DNA of 49,401 nt from Hydrogenophaga intermedia (GTDB lineage Bacteria; Pseudomonadota; Gammaproteobacteria; Burkholderiales; Burkholderiaceae_C). Location of the stretch: assembly GCF_000723405.1 (NCBI RefSeq), contig NZ_CCAE010000035.1:1-49401 (forward strand). The letters run 5' to 3'. The notes under the pieces are model-generated. The model did no database searches, was not told the DNA's origin, and saw nothing but the letters and a program-made list of their open reading frames with translations. Made by a program: the position numbers and the translations under genes. Positions 1 to 7,054 of this stretch are shown piece by piece. Position 1 is the stretch's first letter. Each line of letters begins with the position of its first letter.

Positions 1-2
1 GG

Positions 3-167
3 CCATGCGAGCCTCCCGCCCTGGGCCCCTTGCTGTTCAAGCTGGGTGACGACCCGCAAGTGCGCAACACCGACCTGCTGCCCGTGGCCGAGGCCCCAGG
101 CCGGCGTCTGCTGTACGAGGCCTCGTCGAGAAGGACTGCGGATTCAAGAAAAAGCCCGCCGCCATAA
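3..167 (+). CDS. 3' end of an unidentified gene (partial)
   Basis: An open frame runs in from the left edge and stops at a TAA at 165-167, giving about 54 residues. The segment GPLLFKLGDDPQVRNTDLLP looks like real protein, with mixed hydrophobic and charged residues and Comamonadaceae-like codon use. The last dozen residues are Ser/Arg/Pro-rich, as in many unstructured C-termini. The stop codon lies inside the hairpin at 154-179. I do not recognise the family and the rest of the gene is outside the window. The other plus frames here and the minus frame look like shadows. The coding call is moderately likely; no function is assigned. Confidence 0.4.
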   Translation, partial: PCEPPALGPLLFKLGDDPQVRNTDLLPVAEAPGRRLLYEASSRRTADSRKSPPP

Positions 168-179
168 AGGCGAGCGGGC
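148..179 (-). terminator. Rho-independent terminator, minus strand
   Basis: Read on the minus strand, GCCCGC-TCGCC-TTTAT-GGCG-GCGGGC forms a strong GC stem (154-179) followed directly by a T-run (TTTTTC, 148-153). It could end transcription of the LysR gene 126 bases upstream, or of the predicted small transcript starting near 249. On the plus strand there is no T-run after the stem, so it acts mainly in the minus direction. Confidence 0.75.
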
Positions 180-249
180 CAAAGCTGTCGGCGACAAGAA
201 GCCAACAACAGCAACTGCTGGGTGCCAGACACCGCGTGGCGTCTGGCTT
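148..249 (-). ncRNA. Candidate SOS-regulated small RNA
   Basis: On the minus strand a TACAAT -10 hexamer (256-261) is overlapped by a LexA-type box (260-279). About 7 bases downstream lies a 7-bp stem-loop (GCCAGAC/GTCTGGC, 224-247), then an unpaired pyrimidine-rich stretch, then an intrinsic terminator (148-179). This makes a transcript of about 100 nt with no convincing reading frame. The -35 region is poor (around GAAAAC), so promoter strength is uncertain. It could instead be an orphan SOS box with only the LysR terminator nearby. The call is an inference from signal order; no known RNA family is recognised. Confidence 0.4.
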
Positions 250-259
250 GGCTCGATTG

Positions 260-279
260 TACTGTACACATGTACAGTG
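260..279. promoter_or_regulatory. LexA (SOS) box
   Basis: TACTGTACACATGTACAGTG matches the proteobacterial LexA operator TACTGTATATATATACAGTA at 16 of 20 positions, including the CTGT-N8-ACAG core. The two halves form an 8-bp inverted repeat around CA. It sits between two gene 3' ends rather than in front of a protein gene. Confidence 0.7.
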
Positions 280-304
280 TTTTCGCCGCTCTGGCTGAAG
301 CCGG

Positions 305-1189
305 CTAACCCAACTGCACCGACAAGAAATCCAGCACCGCGCGCACCGACGGCAGCAGGCTGCGGCGGTGGGGCACCAGCGCAGTGGTGGTGACGCTGCC
401 CGCCGTCCAGCGGGGCAGCACACGCACCAGTTCACCGCGCGCCAGGTGGTGCTGGCAGATGGTTGCGGGCAGGCAGACGATGCCCAGGCCGGCCGTGGCC
501 GCGTGCAGCAAGGCCACGGACTCGTTGGCCACCAGGCGCGGCTGCGGTTCGATGGTCTGCAGGGTGTCTGCTTTGTCCTTGCTCAAGGTCCAGCGCGTGG
601 CGTCCACGGCCGTCAGCAGGCCGTGGTGCGCGGCCAGGTCGGCCGGCTGGCGCGGCGTGCCGTGTTCGCGCAGGTAGGCCGGGGCCGCGACGAGCACCAC
701 AGGCTCGACCATGAGCGTGCGCTGCACCAGGCCCGAGTCGGGCAGCGGGGCGAAGTGGCTGCGCAGGGCGATGTCGAAACCTTCCTGCACGAGGTCCACG
801 AACCGGTCGCTGGCGTGCAATTGCAGTTGCAGGCGGGGCCAGGTGCGGGCCAGCGCGGGCAGGTGGGGCGCCAACTGGAACTGCACCACGGGCACGGCGG
901 CGGTGAGCCGCACGGTGCCGCTGGGCTCAGCCAGGCGGGACTGCACCACCTGCTGGGCGCTCTCCACTTCCACCAGCGCGGCGCGCGCGTGTTGGTAGAA
1001 GTCGTGCCCGGTGTCGGTGAGGCGAAAGCTGCGCGAATTGCGTTCGATGAGGCGCACGCCCAGGCTGGCTTCCAGCGCGGCCACGCGTTTGCTGAGGGTG
1101 GATTTGGGCACCGAGAAGCGCCGGGCCGCGGGCGCGAAGCCACCGCTTTCCACGGCCTGGGCGAACAGGGTGAGGTCGTTCAGGTTCAT
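305..1189 (-). CDS. LysR-family transcriptional regulator
   Basis: A 294-residue LysR-type regulator, the usual family length. Residues 1-60 form the winged helix-turn-helix (MNLNDLTLFAQAVE start, PKSTLSKRVAALE recognition region). Residues 90-290 are the periplasmic-binding-like effector domain. The start at 1187-1189 is chosen because MNLNDL is the typical LysR N-terminus; the 24-residue upstream extension is low-complexity. It is divergent from the glutathione S-transferase gene at 1300, and the 16-bp palindrome at 1199-1214 is a likely operator. Its target is therefore probably that transferase gene, with autoregulation; the effector is unknown. Confidence 0.9.
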   Translation of the reverse strand: MNLNDLTLFAQAVESGGFAPAARRFSVPKSTLSKRVAALEASLGVRLIERNSRSFRLTDTGHDFYQHARAALVEVESAQQVVQSRLAEPSGTVRLTAAVPVVQFQLAPHLPALARTWPRLQLQLHASDRFVDLVQEGFDIALRSHFAPLPDSGLVQRTLMVEPVVLVAAPAYLREHGTPRQPADLAAHHGLLTAVDATRWTLSKDKADTLQTIEPQPRLVANESVALLHAATAGLGIVCLPATICQHHLARGELVRVLPRWTAGSVTTTALVPHRRSLLPSVRAVLDFLSVQLG

Positions 1190-1198
1190 GGGGCCATT

Positions 1199-1214
1199 GT
1201 CCACAGGTGTGGAC
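1199..1214. promoter_or_regulatory. Palindromic operator candidate in LysR/GST divergent region
   Basis: GTCCACA-GG-TGTGGAC has perfect 7-bp arms and lies 10 bases upstream of the LysR start, in the 110-base divergent region with the transferase gene. LysR proteins often bind such dyads in their own divergent promoter. The assignment to this regulator is inferred from position. Confidence 0.45.
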
Positions 1215-1299
1215 TTTGCGTTGCTTTTTCCCTGTCTAGGCGGCCAGCGTCCACGCCACAAGAATGCGCTCCTTCGTCAACGAAACAGGAGCTGAAACC

Positions 1300-1998
1300 A
1301 TGAACCCGATTCTTTTTTACGGCGTGCCCGAGGGCTGCTCGTTCGGTGCCATCGTGGCGCTGGAGTGGAGCGGCCTGCCCTACCAACTCTGCCGCATCCA
1401 GATGCCCGAGGTGGTGAGCAGCGAGGCGTTCAAGCGCGTCAACCCGGTGGGCGAAACGCCTTCGCTGCGCACGGGCGACGGCCGCTTCGTGAGCCAGAGC
1501 GTGGCGATCCTGCACCACATCGGCGCGGCTGCACCCGCCAGCGGCCTGGTGCCCGCGCAGGGTAGCGCGGCGTTCGACCGCTTCAACGAGATGCTGGCGT
1601 TTCTGAACACGGATTTCTTCGAGTCGTTCGCACCGCTGTGGTACGCGATGGAGCATGGCCTGCAGGGCGAGGCCTTGCGCGGGGTGAAGGCCATGGGACA
1701 CGACAAGGTGCGGCGCGCCCACGCGGCGCTGGAGGGCTTGCTGGACGGCCGTGAGTGGCTGGTGGGCGAGCACCGCAGCGCGGCAGACGCGTACCTGATG
1801 GGCATCGCCCGCTGGAATCATTTCCATCAAGTGCTGGATCGGCGCGACTACCCGGCGCTGCATGCCTTGTGCGAGCGCCTGCAGGCCGACCCGGCCGTGC
1901 GGTTCGCGCACGGGGTGGAGCACGGCGAGCCCGTGCGCAGCACCGGGGCGTTTGCCGGCCACGTGGAGCTGGGCGAGCTGCTGGCCCAGACAGCGTAA
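1300..1998 (+). CDS. Glutathione S-transferase family protein
   Basis: A 232-residue protein with an N-terminal thioredoxin-like domain (about 1-80) and an all-helical C-terminal domain (about 90-225). The NPVGETPSLRTGDGRFVSQS stretch is the classic glutathione-binding cis-Pro and Glu/Ser region. The catalytic position near the N-terminus is GVPEGCSFGA, with Cys13/Ser14, which recalls bacterial beta-class enzymes. The ATG at 1300 has AGGAG 10 bases upstream. It likely conjugates glutathione to an electrophile or reduces a disulfide or peroxide in the cytoplasm. It is divergent from a LysR regulator that probably controls it. The substrate cannot be read from sequence. Confidence 0.88.
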   Translation: MNPILFYGVPEGCSFGAIVALEWSGLPYQLCRIQMPEVVSSEAFKRVNPVGETPSLRTGDGRFVSQSVAILHHIGAAAPASGLVPAQGSAAFDRFNEMLAFLNTDFFESFAPLWYAMEHGLQGEALRGVKAMGHDKVRRAHAALEGLLDGREWLVGEHRSAADAYLMGIARWNHFHQVLDRRDYPALHALCERLQADPAVRFAHGVEHGEPVRSTGAFAGHVELGELLAQTA

Positions 1999-2090
1999 GC
2001 GCACACACGGAAACGATTCACCACCCGAGGGGAACGCCGCAGGGAGGACCACCAATTGCCGGGGGAACCGGCTCATGGAGGAACCTTGTT

Positions 2091-3464
2091 ATGGCGGTGA
2101 ACCTGCGGGCCTGTGCTCGCCTCGCACATCCTTTGGTCATGCACGCGCTGCTGGCGTGTTTGGCGCTTGCCGCGTGCGGAGGTGGTGGGTCTGACACGCC
2201 CGCTGCAAGCGACGGCGAGGCGAACGCGCCGCAAGGCATGGTCTACCTCAAACGCAACGCCAACTCGGCCGACTGGAGCTTCGGCCGCACGATGGCCTTC
2301 TCGCCCGATGGCAATGCGCTGGCGGTGGGCCAGTCGTCGGCGGTGGAGCTGTTCACGCGCCGCTCGGGCGCGTGGTCATGGGCGCAGACGCTGCCATTCG
2401 ACTGGCTGGACCAACCGGCGCCGGCCTTCGCCCGAGACGGCAGCCTGCTGGTGGGTCTGCCCGGTGCCGACGCCACACTGCCCGATGCCGGCCAGGTGCA
2501 GTTGTTCGTGCCCACGCCCAGCGGTTGGGCGTTGGCCGATACCTGGCGCTCACCGGCGCCGACGGAGAACGGGCGTTTCGGAGGCTCGGTGAGCGTGTCA
2601 GCCGATGGCTCGGTGGCGGTGGTGGGGGAACCCGGCGTGTTCACGCCGGGGCGCTTTCACGTCTACCGCCGAAGCGGCGGTGTCTGGTCATTGCAGCAGA
2701 GCGTGGCGCCGGTGGCCCCCGAGGCGGGCAGCGGGTTCGCCCAGCAGACGAAGGTGTCGGCCGACGGCAGCACCATCGTGGTGAGCGCCCCGCACGAGCG
2801 CAGTGGCGAGCCCGACGACCCCGGCGACATCAGCCAGCCGCATGCGGGAGCGGCCTTCGTCTATGGGTTCGACGCCGACACGGGCACCTGGCGCCTACGC
2901 GCTTACCTGAAAGCGCCCTCGCCCATGGCCGATGCCTGGTTCGGCAGCGCCACCGCGATCTCAGGCAACGGATCTACCGTGGTGATCGGTGAACGATTCC
3001 GGGGTGTGGAGGCTTGGCCCAGCGCGGGGCGGGCCTACGTGTTCCGGCGGGGCGCGGGCGGCTACACGCTGGCGCAAACGCTCACCTCGCCCCATGCGCA
3101 GGACAGGCGCCATTTCGGCGGCCACGCATTGGCGCTCACGCCCGACGGCACCGCCTTGGCCATCGGCGAGATCGGCGACGCCAGCCGCGGTGTGGGCGCC
3201 GGGGCCGACCCCACGCAGCAAGGCCTCAGCTGGGCCGGCGCCACACACGTCTACCGCCTCGAGGGCGGCCGGTTCGTGCACGCGCGGTACCTGAAGGCCA
3301 GCAACACGGGCCAGGGCGACTTGTTCGGTTGGTCCGTCGCGCTCACGGACGATGCGGGCACCGTTGCCGTCGGCGCGCCCGCGGAGGGCAGCGACAGCAC
3401 GGGCATCGGCGGAAACCAGGCGGACAACAGTGTGTTGCACCGGGGTGCGGTGTACATGTATTGA
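2091..3464 (+). CDS. FG-GAP/beta-propeller repeat lipoprotein
   Basis: A 457-residue exported protein. The N-terminus carries a lipoprotein signal ending in LALAAC with Cys29, followed by a Gly/Ser linker. The rest is repeats of about 60 residues of the type FSPDGNALAVGQ, VSADGSVAVVGEP, ISGNGSTVVIGE and LTPDGTALAIGE, as in FG-GAP/integrin-type propellers. I chose the ATG at 2091 because GGAGG lies 9 bases upstream and the open frame further left overlaps the transferase gene. It is probably an outer-membrane-anchored periplasmic or surface protein of unknown ligand. It is convergent with the methyltransferase gene ending at 3488. Confidence 0.8.
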   Translation: MAVNLRACARLAHPLVMHALLACLALAACGGGGSDTPAASDGEANAPQGMVYLKRNANSADWSFGRTMAFSPDGNALAVGQSSAVELFTRRSGAWSWAQTLPFDWLDQPAPAFARDGSLLVGLPGADATLPDAGQVQLFVPTPSGWALADTWRSPAPTENGRFGGSVSVSADGSVAVVGEPGVFTPGRFHVYRRSGGVWSLQQSVAPVAPEAGSGFAQQTKVSADGSTIVVSAPHERSGEPDDPGDISQPHAGAAFVYGFDADTGTWRLRAYLKAPSPMADAWFGSATAISGNGSTVVIGERFRGVEAWPSAGRAYVFRRGAGGYTLAQTLTSPHAQDRRHFGGHALALTPDGTALAIGEIGDASRGVGAGADPTQQGLSWAGATHVYRLEGGRFVHARYLKASNTGQGDLFGWSVALTDDAGTVAVGAPAEGSDSTGIGGNQADNSVLHRGAVYMY

Positions 3465-3487
3465 AGGCCCCGGCGTACCGAGGGCGC

Positions 3488-4708
3488 TCAGGCCGAGTCG
3501 CTCAGCCGCAAGCGATACAAGCCCACATCCACCCTCCCCCCCAGGAACCCCGCCTCGCAATAGCACAGGTAGTACAGCCACAGCCGCCGAAACGCCTCGT
3601 CAAAGCCCTGCGCCTGAATGGCCGGCCAGGCCGCCAGGAAGCGCCGCCGCCACTCGGCCAGGGTGCGCGCGTAGCTCTCGCCAAAGCACTGTTCTTCTTC
3701 GATCTCGAAGCCCGCGCGCGCGGCGTGTTCGCGCAGCACCCGCGGGCTGGGCAGCATGCCGCCGGGGAAGATGCAGCGCTGGATGAAGTCCGCGCCCTGG
3801 CGGTAGGACTCGAAGCGGTCGTCGGCGATGGTGATGGCCTGCAGCACCGCCACGCCGCCGGGCTTGAGGCGCTGGCGCAGGGTGTTGAAGTAGGTGGGCC
3901 ACCAGGCTTCGCCCACGGCCTCGATCATTTCGATGGAGACGATGCGGTCGTACTGGCCCTGCACGTCGCGGTAGTCCTGCAGGCGCAGGTCGAGTTGGTC
4001 GGCCACGCCCCAGGCCTGGCCACGTTCCCTGGCGAAGGCGAGTTGTTCGCTGGACAGCGTGAGGCCGGTGACCCGCGCGCCGTGGCGCTGCGCGAGCGTG
4101 GCGGCCAGGGTGCCCCAGCCGCAGCCGATCTCCAGCACCTCGCCGCCGGGCGGGGTGTCCAGCATCTGCAGGATGCGGTCGAGCCGGCGCGCTTGCGCGG
4201 CCTCCAGGGTGTCGTCGGGCGCCTCGCTGAAGAGCGCGCTGGAATACAGCATGCTGTCGTCCAGCCACTGGCGGTAGAAGCCGTTGCCCAGGTCGTAGTG
4301 GAAGGCGATGTTGTGGCGGCTGCCGCGCCGGCTGTTGGCGCGCAGGCGGTGGGCCAGGCGCGCGAGCCAGCGCGCGGGCCGGCTGCCGTCGAGCAGCGAA
4401 CCCCAGGCCGCTTCGTTCGCCAGGCCGAACTCCAGCAGGGCCAGCAAGTCCGGGGTGTCCCAGTCGCCATCGCGAAACGCCAGGGCCAGGCCCAGGTCGC
4501 CTTGCAGGAACAGGCGGTGCAGCGCGCGCCAGCGCCGCAGTTGCAGGCTGGCCTGGGGGCCGGGTTCGCTCCCGAGGATGTCGAGGGTTCGCCCGTTGGG
4601 CAGGCCCAGCGCCAGCCGGCCGTGGCGGGTGCGGCTCAGCAGCCATTGCAGCGGCGACCAGACCCGGGAGGCGTCGGGGGTGGGGGCGGTGGAGGTGCTC
4701 GTGTTCAT
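3488..4708 (-). CDS. CFA synthase-family SAM methyltransferase (UfaM-like candidate)
   Basis: A 406-residue member of the cyclopropane-fatty-acyl-phospholipid synthase family. It has an N-terminal lipid-binding region (about 1-125) and a class I SAM domain (EIGCGWG at 193-199). The family's catalytic Cys (YSC in E. coli Cfa, Cys139) is Ser here (YSS, Ser157), and the bicarbonate-site His (His266) is Gln290; Glu263 and the YY pair are kept. This suggests methyl transfer to an acyl chain rather than cyclopropanation. It overlaps DUF1365 by ATGA and is third in a flavoprotein-DUF1365-methyltransferase operon driven from the ECF promoter near 6974. In Rhodobacter a ChrR-controlled homologue (UfaM) starts furan fatty acid synthesis; the match here is inference. 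Confidence 0.85.
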   Translation of the reverse strand: MNTSTSTAPTPDASRVWSPLQWLLSRTRHGRLALGLPNGRTLDILGSEPGPQASLQLRRWRALHRLFLQGDLGLALAFRDGDWDTPDLLALLEFGLANEAAWGSLLDGSRPARWLARLAHRLRANSRRGSRHNIAFHYDLGNGFYRQWLDDSMLYSSALFSEAPDDTLEAAQARRLDRILQMLDTPPGGEVLEIGCGWGTLAATLAQRHGARVTGLTLSSEQLAFARERGQAWGVADQLDLRLQDYRDVQGQYDRIVSIEMIEAVGEAWWPTYFNTLRQRLKPGGVAVLQAITIADDRFESYRQGADFIQRCIFPGGMLPSPRVLREHAARAGFEIEEEQCFGESYARTLAEWRRRFLAAWPAIQAQGFDEAFRRLWLYYLCYCEAGFLGGRVDVGLYRLRLSDSA

Positions 4709-5511
4709 GTGGGCTTGTGGTGGGCGTCGGCCCTGGGGGCGACGGTGATGTCCTGCTCGGGCGCGGGGGGCAGCGTGTGCACCGGCACGCGCTTGAGCCA
4801 GAGGCGCAGGGCCTCCCAGTGGATGGCGACGACGACCTTGAGGGTGAGCAGCGGGTGGCTGAGGAAGACGCGCAGCAAGGCGGCGTCGCTGAGTTCGCGG
4901 CGCCGGCCGTCCTGTCGTGCGACGAGCAAGGCGCCCTCGGCGTCGTGCACGTTCACGCCGATGGAGACGGCCTCGGCCGGCGGCACGACGCGAAAGCGGT
5001 AGGTCATGTCCATGCCGTTGAAGGGCGAGACGTGCAGGCGCTTGTCGATGCGCTGCTCGATGGTGGCGGCTTGCGGGTCGGCCACGGGAATGAGGTAGCT
5101 GTGGCGCTGGCCGAAGGTGTTGTTGACCTCGTAGATCAGCGCGGCGAGCGCGCCGTCGGGTGCGTGGCAGAACCACACGCTGATGGGGTTGAACACATGG
5201 CCCAGCAGGCGCGGCAGGGTGAGCAGGCGGATGGCACCGCCCGTGGGCAGGCCGGCGGCGCGCAGGCGCGCGTCGATCTGCGGGCGCAACGGGGCGCCGG
5301 AGCCATCGCCGTGGTCGCGCGCATGGAAGCTGAAGAGGTTGAAGCGGTCGACCGACAACAGGCGCAGGCGCTGCTGCAGGCGCGGCAGTTCGTCGATGTC
5401 GATGAGCAGGTTGTAGAGGCGGTAGCGCAGGTGGTGCCGGCGCGGGCGCAGGCGCTGGTGCATCACCTCGCCGACGTAGAGCGCGCTGTGGATGTCCATG
5501 GGGCCGGTCAT
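4705..5511 (-). CDS. DUF1365 family protein
   Basis: A 268-residue DUF1365 protein. The family signature is visible: an SALYVGEVMHQRLRP start, HVFNPISVWFCH near residue 105, and the YEVNNTFGQRH and HVSPFNGMDMTYRF blocks. The biochemical role of the family is not established. It is nearly always found between an FAD-dependent amine-oxidase-like protein and a CFA-like methyltransferase, as here, which points to modification of membrane fatty acids. The start at 5511 follows the flavoprotein stop by 6 bases; ATG at 5499 (MDIHSA) is an alternative. Its stop overlaps the methyltransferase start by 4 bases, so translation is probably coupled. Confidence 0.88.
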   Translation of the reverse strand: MTGPMDIHSALYVGEVMHQRLRPRRHHLRYRLYNLLIDIDELPRLQQRLRLLSVDRFNLFSFHARDHGDGSGAPLRPQIDARLRAAGLPTGGAIRLLTLPRLLGHVFNPISVWFCHAPDGALAALIYEVNNTFGQRHSYLIPVADPQAATIEQRIDKRLHVSPFNGMDMTYRFRVVPPAEAVSIGVNVHDAEGALLVARQDGRRRELSDAALLRVFLSHPLLTLKVVVAIHWEALRLWLKRVPVHTLPPAPEQDITVAPRADAHHKPT

Positions 5512-5517
5512 CGGGAC

Positions 5518-6900
5518 TCAGACCGCCACGGCGGCGCACTGCGGCAGCGCGATGCGGCCGGATTCGTCGGCCACTGTCCAGGGCCGGCGCACGCCGCCCA
5601 GGGCTTCGGCCACGGCCAGGCCGGCTTGCAGGCCGTCCTCATGAAACCCCGAGCCGAAGTAGGCGCCGCAGAACCAGGTGCGCTGCTGACCCTGCAAATC
5701 CCAGAGGCGGCGCTGCGCGGCCATGGCGGCGGCGTCGAACAGCGGGTGTTCGTACACCTCGGTGCGGATGAGGTGCTCGGGCCTTGGCGACACGGGCGGG
5801 TTCAGGGTGACGAACAGCGGATCGGCCCCGGCGCCCTGGGGCAGGTGGGGCTGCAGGCGGTTCATCCAGTAGCTGACGGTGGGCGGCGCGTCGCTGCCGC
5901 GCGCGGCCAGGTAGTTCCAACTGGACCACACCGCGCGCCGGCGCGGCATGAGCCCCGGGTCGCTGTGCAGCACGGCCAGGTTGCGGGTGTAAGCAAAGGC
6001 GCCGAGCAGCGCGCGCTCCAGCGGCGTGGGTTCGTCCAGCAGTTTGAGCGATCGGTCGGCGTGGGTGGCCAGCACCACCTGGTCGAAGGTCTGGGGGAAC
6101 CAGCCCTCGCGGGTGCGCAGGCGCACGCCGTCCGCGCGTCGACGCACCTCCAGCACGGGCCGGTCCAGGTGGAGCCGCTCGCTGAAAGGGACGCACAGGC
6201 GCCGCACGTATTCGCGGCTGCCGCCTTGCACGGTGCGCCACACGGGCCGCCCGCTCAGCCGCAGCAGGCCATGGTTCTCGCAGAAGCGCACGAAGGCGGC
6301 CACGGGGTAGCGGCCCACCTGCGCGGCGGGCGTGGACCAGATGGCCGCGGCCATGGGGTAGAGGTGGTCGTCGCGGAAAGCGCGGCCGTAGCCGTGGGTG
6401 TCGAGGTAGTCGTCCAGCGGCTGGGCGCCGGCCTGGTGTGCATCGCGCGGGGCTTCGCGGTAGAAGCGCAGCAGCTCGCGCAGCATGGCCCAGAAGCGCG
6501 GGCGCAGCAGGTTGCGGGGCTGCGCGAACAGGCCGCGCAGGTCGGTGCCGGCGTACTCCAGCGCGCCGCCGTCCAGGCTGACGCCGAAGGACATGTCGCT
6601 GGCCTGCGTGGGCACGCCCAGGTGGTCGAACAGCGCCGTGAGGTTGGGGTAGGCGGGCTCGTTGTAGACGATGAAGCCGGTGTCCACGGGCACCGTGGCG
6701 CCGCCGCAGGGCGCCCCGACGGTGTGGCTGTGCCCGCCAGGGCGGGGTTCGCTTTCGAAGACGGTGACCTCGTGCCGCTGCGACAGCAGCCAGGCACAGG
6801 ACATGCCGGCGATGCCGGTGCCGACGACGGCGATGCGTTGGTGACCAGGGCGGTGTCCGGGCGTGGCGGGGGCGGCGGCTTGGGCGTCGTCGAATGGCAT
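5518..6900 (-). CDS. FAD-dependent oxidoreductase (amine oxidase-like; UfaD/UfaO-type candidate)
   Basis: A 460-residue flavoprotein. The Rossmann motif VGTGIAG lies at 26-32 with the ribose-binding Glu49, followed by RPGGHSHT, a signature of the NAD(P)/FAD-binding amine oxidase superfamily that includes phytoene-desaturase-like enzymes. The C-terminus carries FCGAYFGSGFHEDGLQAG, the second FAD-binding block. It is the first gene of an operon with DUF1365 and a CFA-like methyltransferase, divergent from the ECF sigma gene, with an ECF-type promoter at 6974-7003. In Rhodobacter furan fatty acid synthesis a desaturase (UfaD) and an oxygen-dependent step (UfaO) act on phospholipid acyl chains. 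A comparable role here is inferred from context only. Confidence 0.85.
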   Translation of the reverse strand: MPFDDAQAAAPATPGHRPGHQRIAVVGTGIAGMSCAWLLSQRHEVTVFESEPRPGGHSHTVGAPCGGATVPVDTGFIVYNEPAYPNLTALFDHLGVPTQASDMSFGVSLDGGALEYAGTDLRGLFAQPRNLLRPRFWAMLRELLRFYREAPRDAHQAGAQPLDDYLDTHGYGRAFRDDHLYPMAAAIWSTPAAQVGRYPVAAFVRFCENHGLLRLSGRPVWRTVQGGSREYVRRLCVPFSERLHLDRPVLEVRRRADGVRLRTREGWFPQTFDQVVLATHADRSLKLLDEPTPLERALLGAFAYTRNLAVLHSDPGLMPRRRAVWSSWNYLAARGSDAPPTVSYWMNRLQPHLPQGAGADPLFVTLNPPVSPRPEHLIRTEVYEHPLFDAAAMAAQRRLWDLQGQQRTWFCGAYFGSGFHEDGLQAGLAVAEALGGVRRPWTVADESGRIALPQCAAVAV

Positions 6901-6961
6901 CGCGGTCTCCGGCGGATCTCTGGTCAGGGGGCAGGCCCGGCAGTGGGCCTTGCGTCAGTGG

Positions 6962-6984
6962 CTTCTATGCAGCCTTCTACGCAG
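6962..6984. repeat. Tandem 12-bp direct repeat in the divergent ECF region
   Basis: CTTCTATGCAGC is followed immediately by CTTCTACGCAGC, differing at one position. The second copy contains the minus-strand -10 element, and its CTTCTACGCAG is the exact reverse complement of CTGCGTAGAAG at 7040-7050. A second initiation site or an operator is possible. Confidence 0.5.
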
Positions 6985-7003
6985 CCGGGAACCGTTTGGA
7001 TTT
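6974..7003 (-). promoter_or_regulatory. ECF11-type promoter for the flavoprotein operon
   Basis: On the minus strand AAATCC (6998-7003) is separated by 18 bases from TAGAAG (6974-6979), giving a leader of about 65 bases before the ATG at 6900. It resembles the Rhodobacter RpoE promoter (TGATCC about 18 bases before a TA-rich -10). It mirrors the promoter facing the other way at 7021-7050, with the same spacing and an identical CTGCGTAGAAG -10 region. Confidence 0.5.
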
Positions 7004-7020
7004 GTTTCCGGCTGCTGCGA

Positions 7021-7050
7021 TGATCCAGAACCCGCGAGCCTGCGTAGAAG
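7021..7050 (+). promoter_or_regulatory. ECF11-type autoregulated promoter of the sigma gene
   Basis: TGATCC (7021-7026), the exact RpoE -35 hexamer known from Rhodobacter, is followed by an 18-base spacer and TAGAAG (7045-7050). It points at the sigma/ChrR operon and implies positive autoregulation. The expected transcription start (about 7056) falls on or just after the annotated ATG at 7055, so translation may be leaderless or start downstream. Confidence 0.55.
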
Positions 7051-7054
7051 CGGC

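Noticed and set aside
37..435. Minus-strand open frame across the SOS box
   Set aside because: Cys/Arg-rich with no motifs, crosses a terminator hairpin and the LysR 3' end.
305..1303. Plus-strand open frame antisense to LysR, downstream of the SOS box
   Set aside because: Composition is His/Gly/Arg/Val-rich shadow; the LysR frame on the minus strand has the full family signature, so the SOS box is unlikely to drive a plus-strand protein here.
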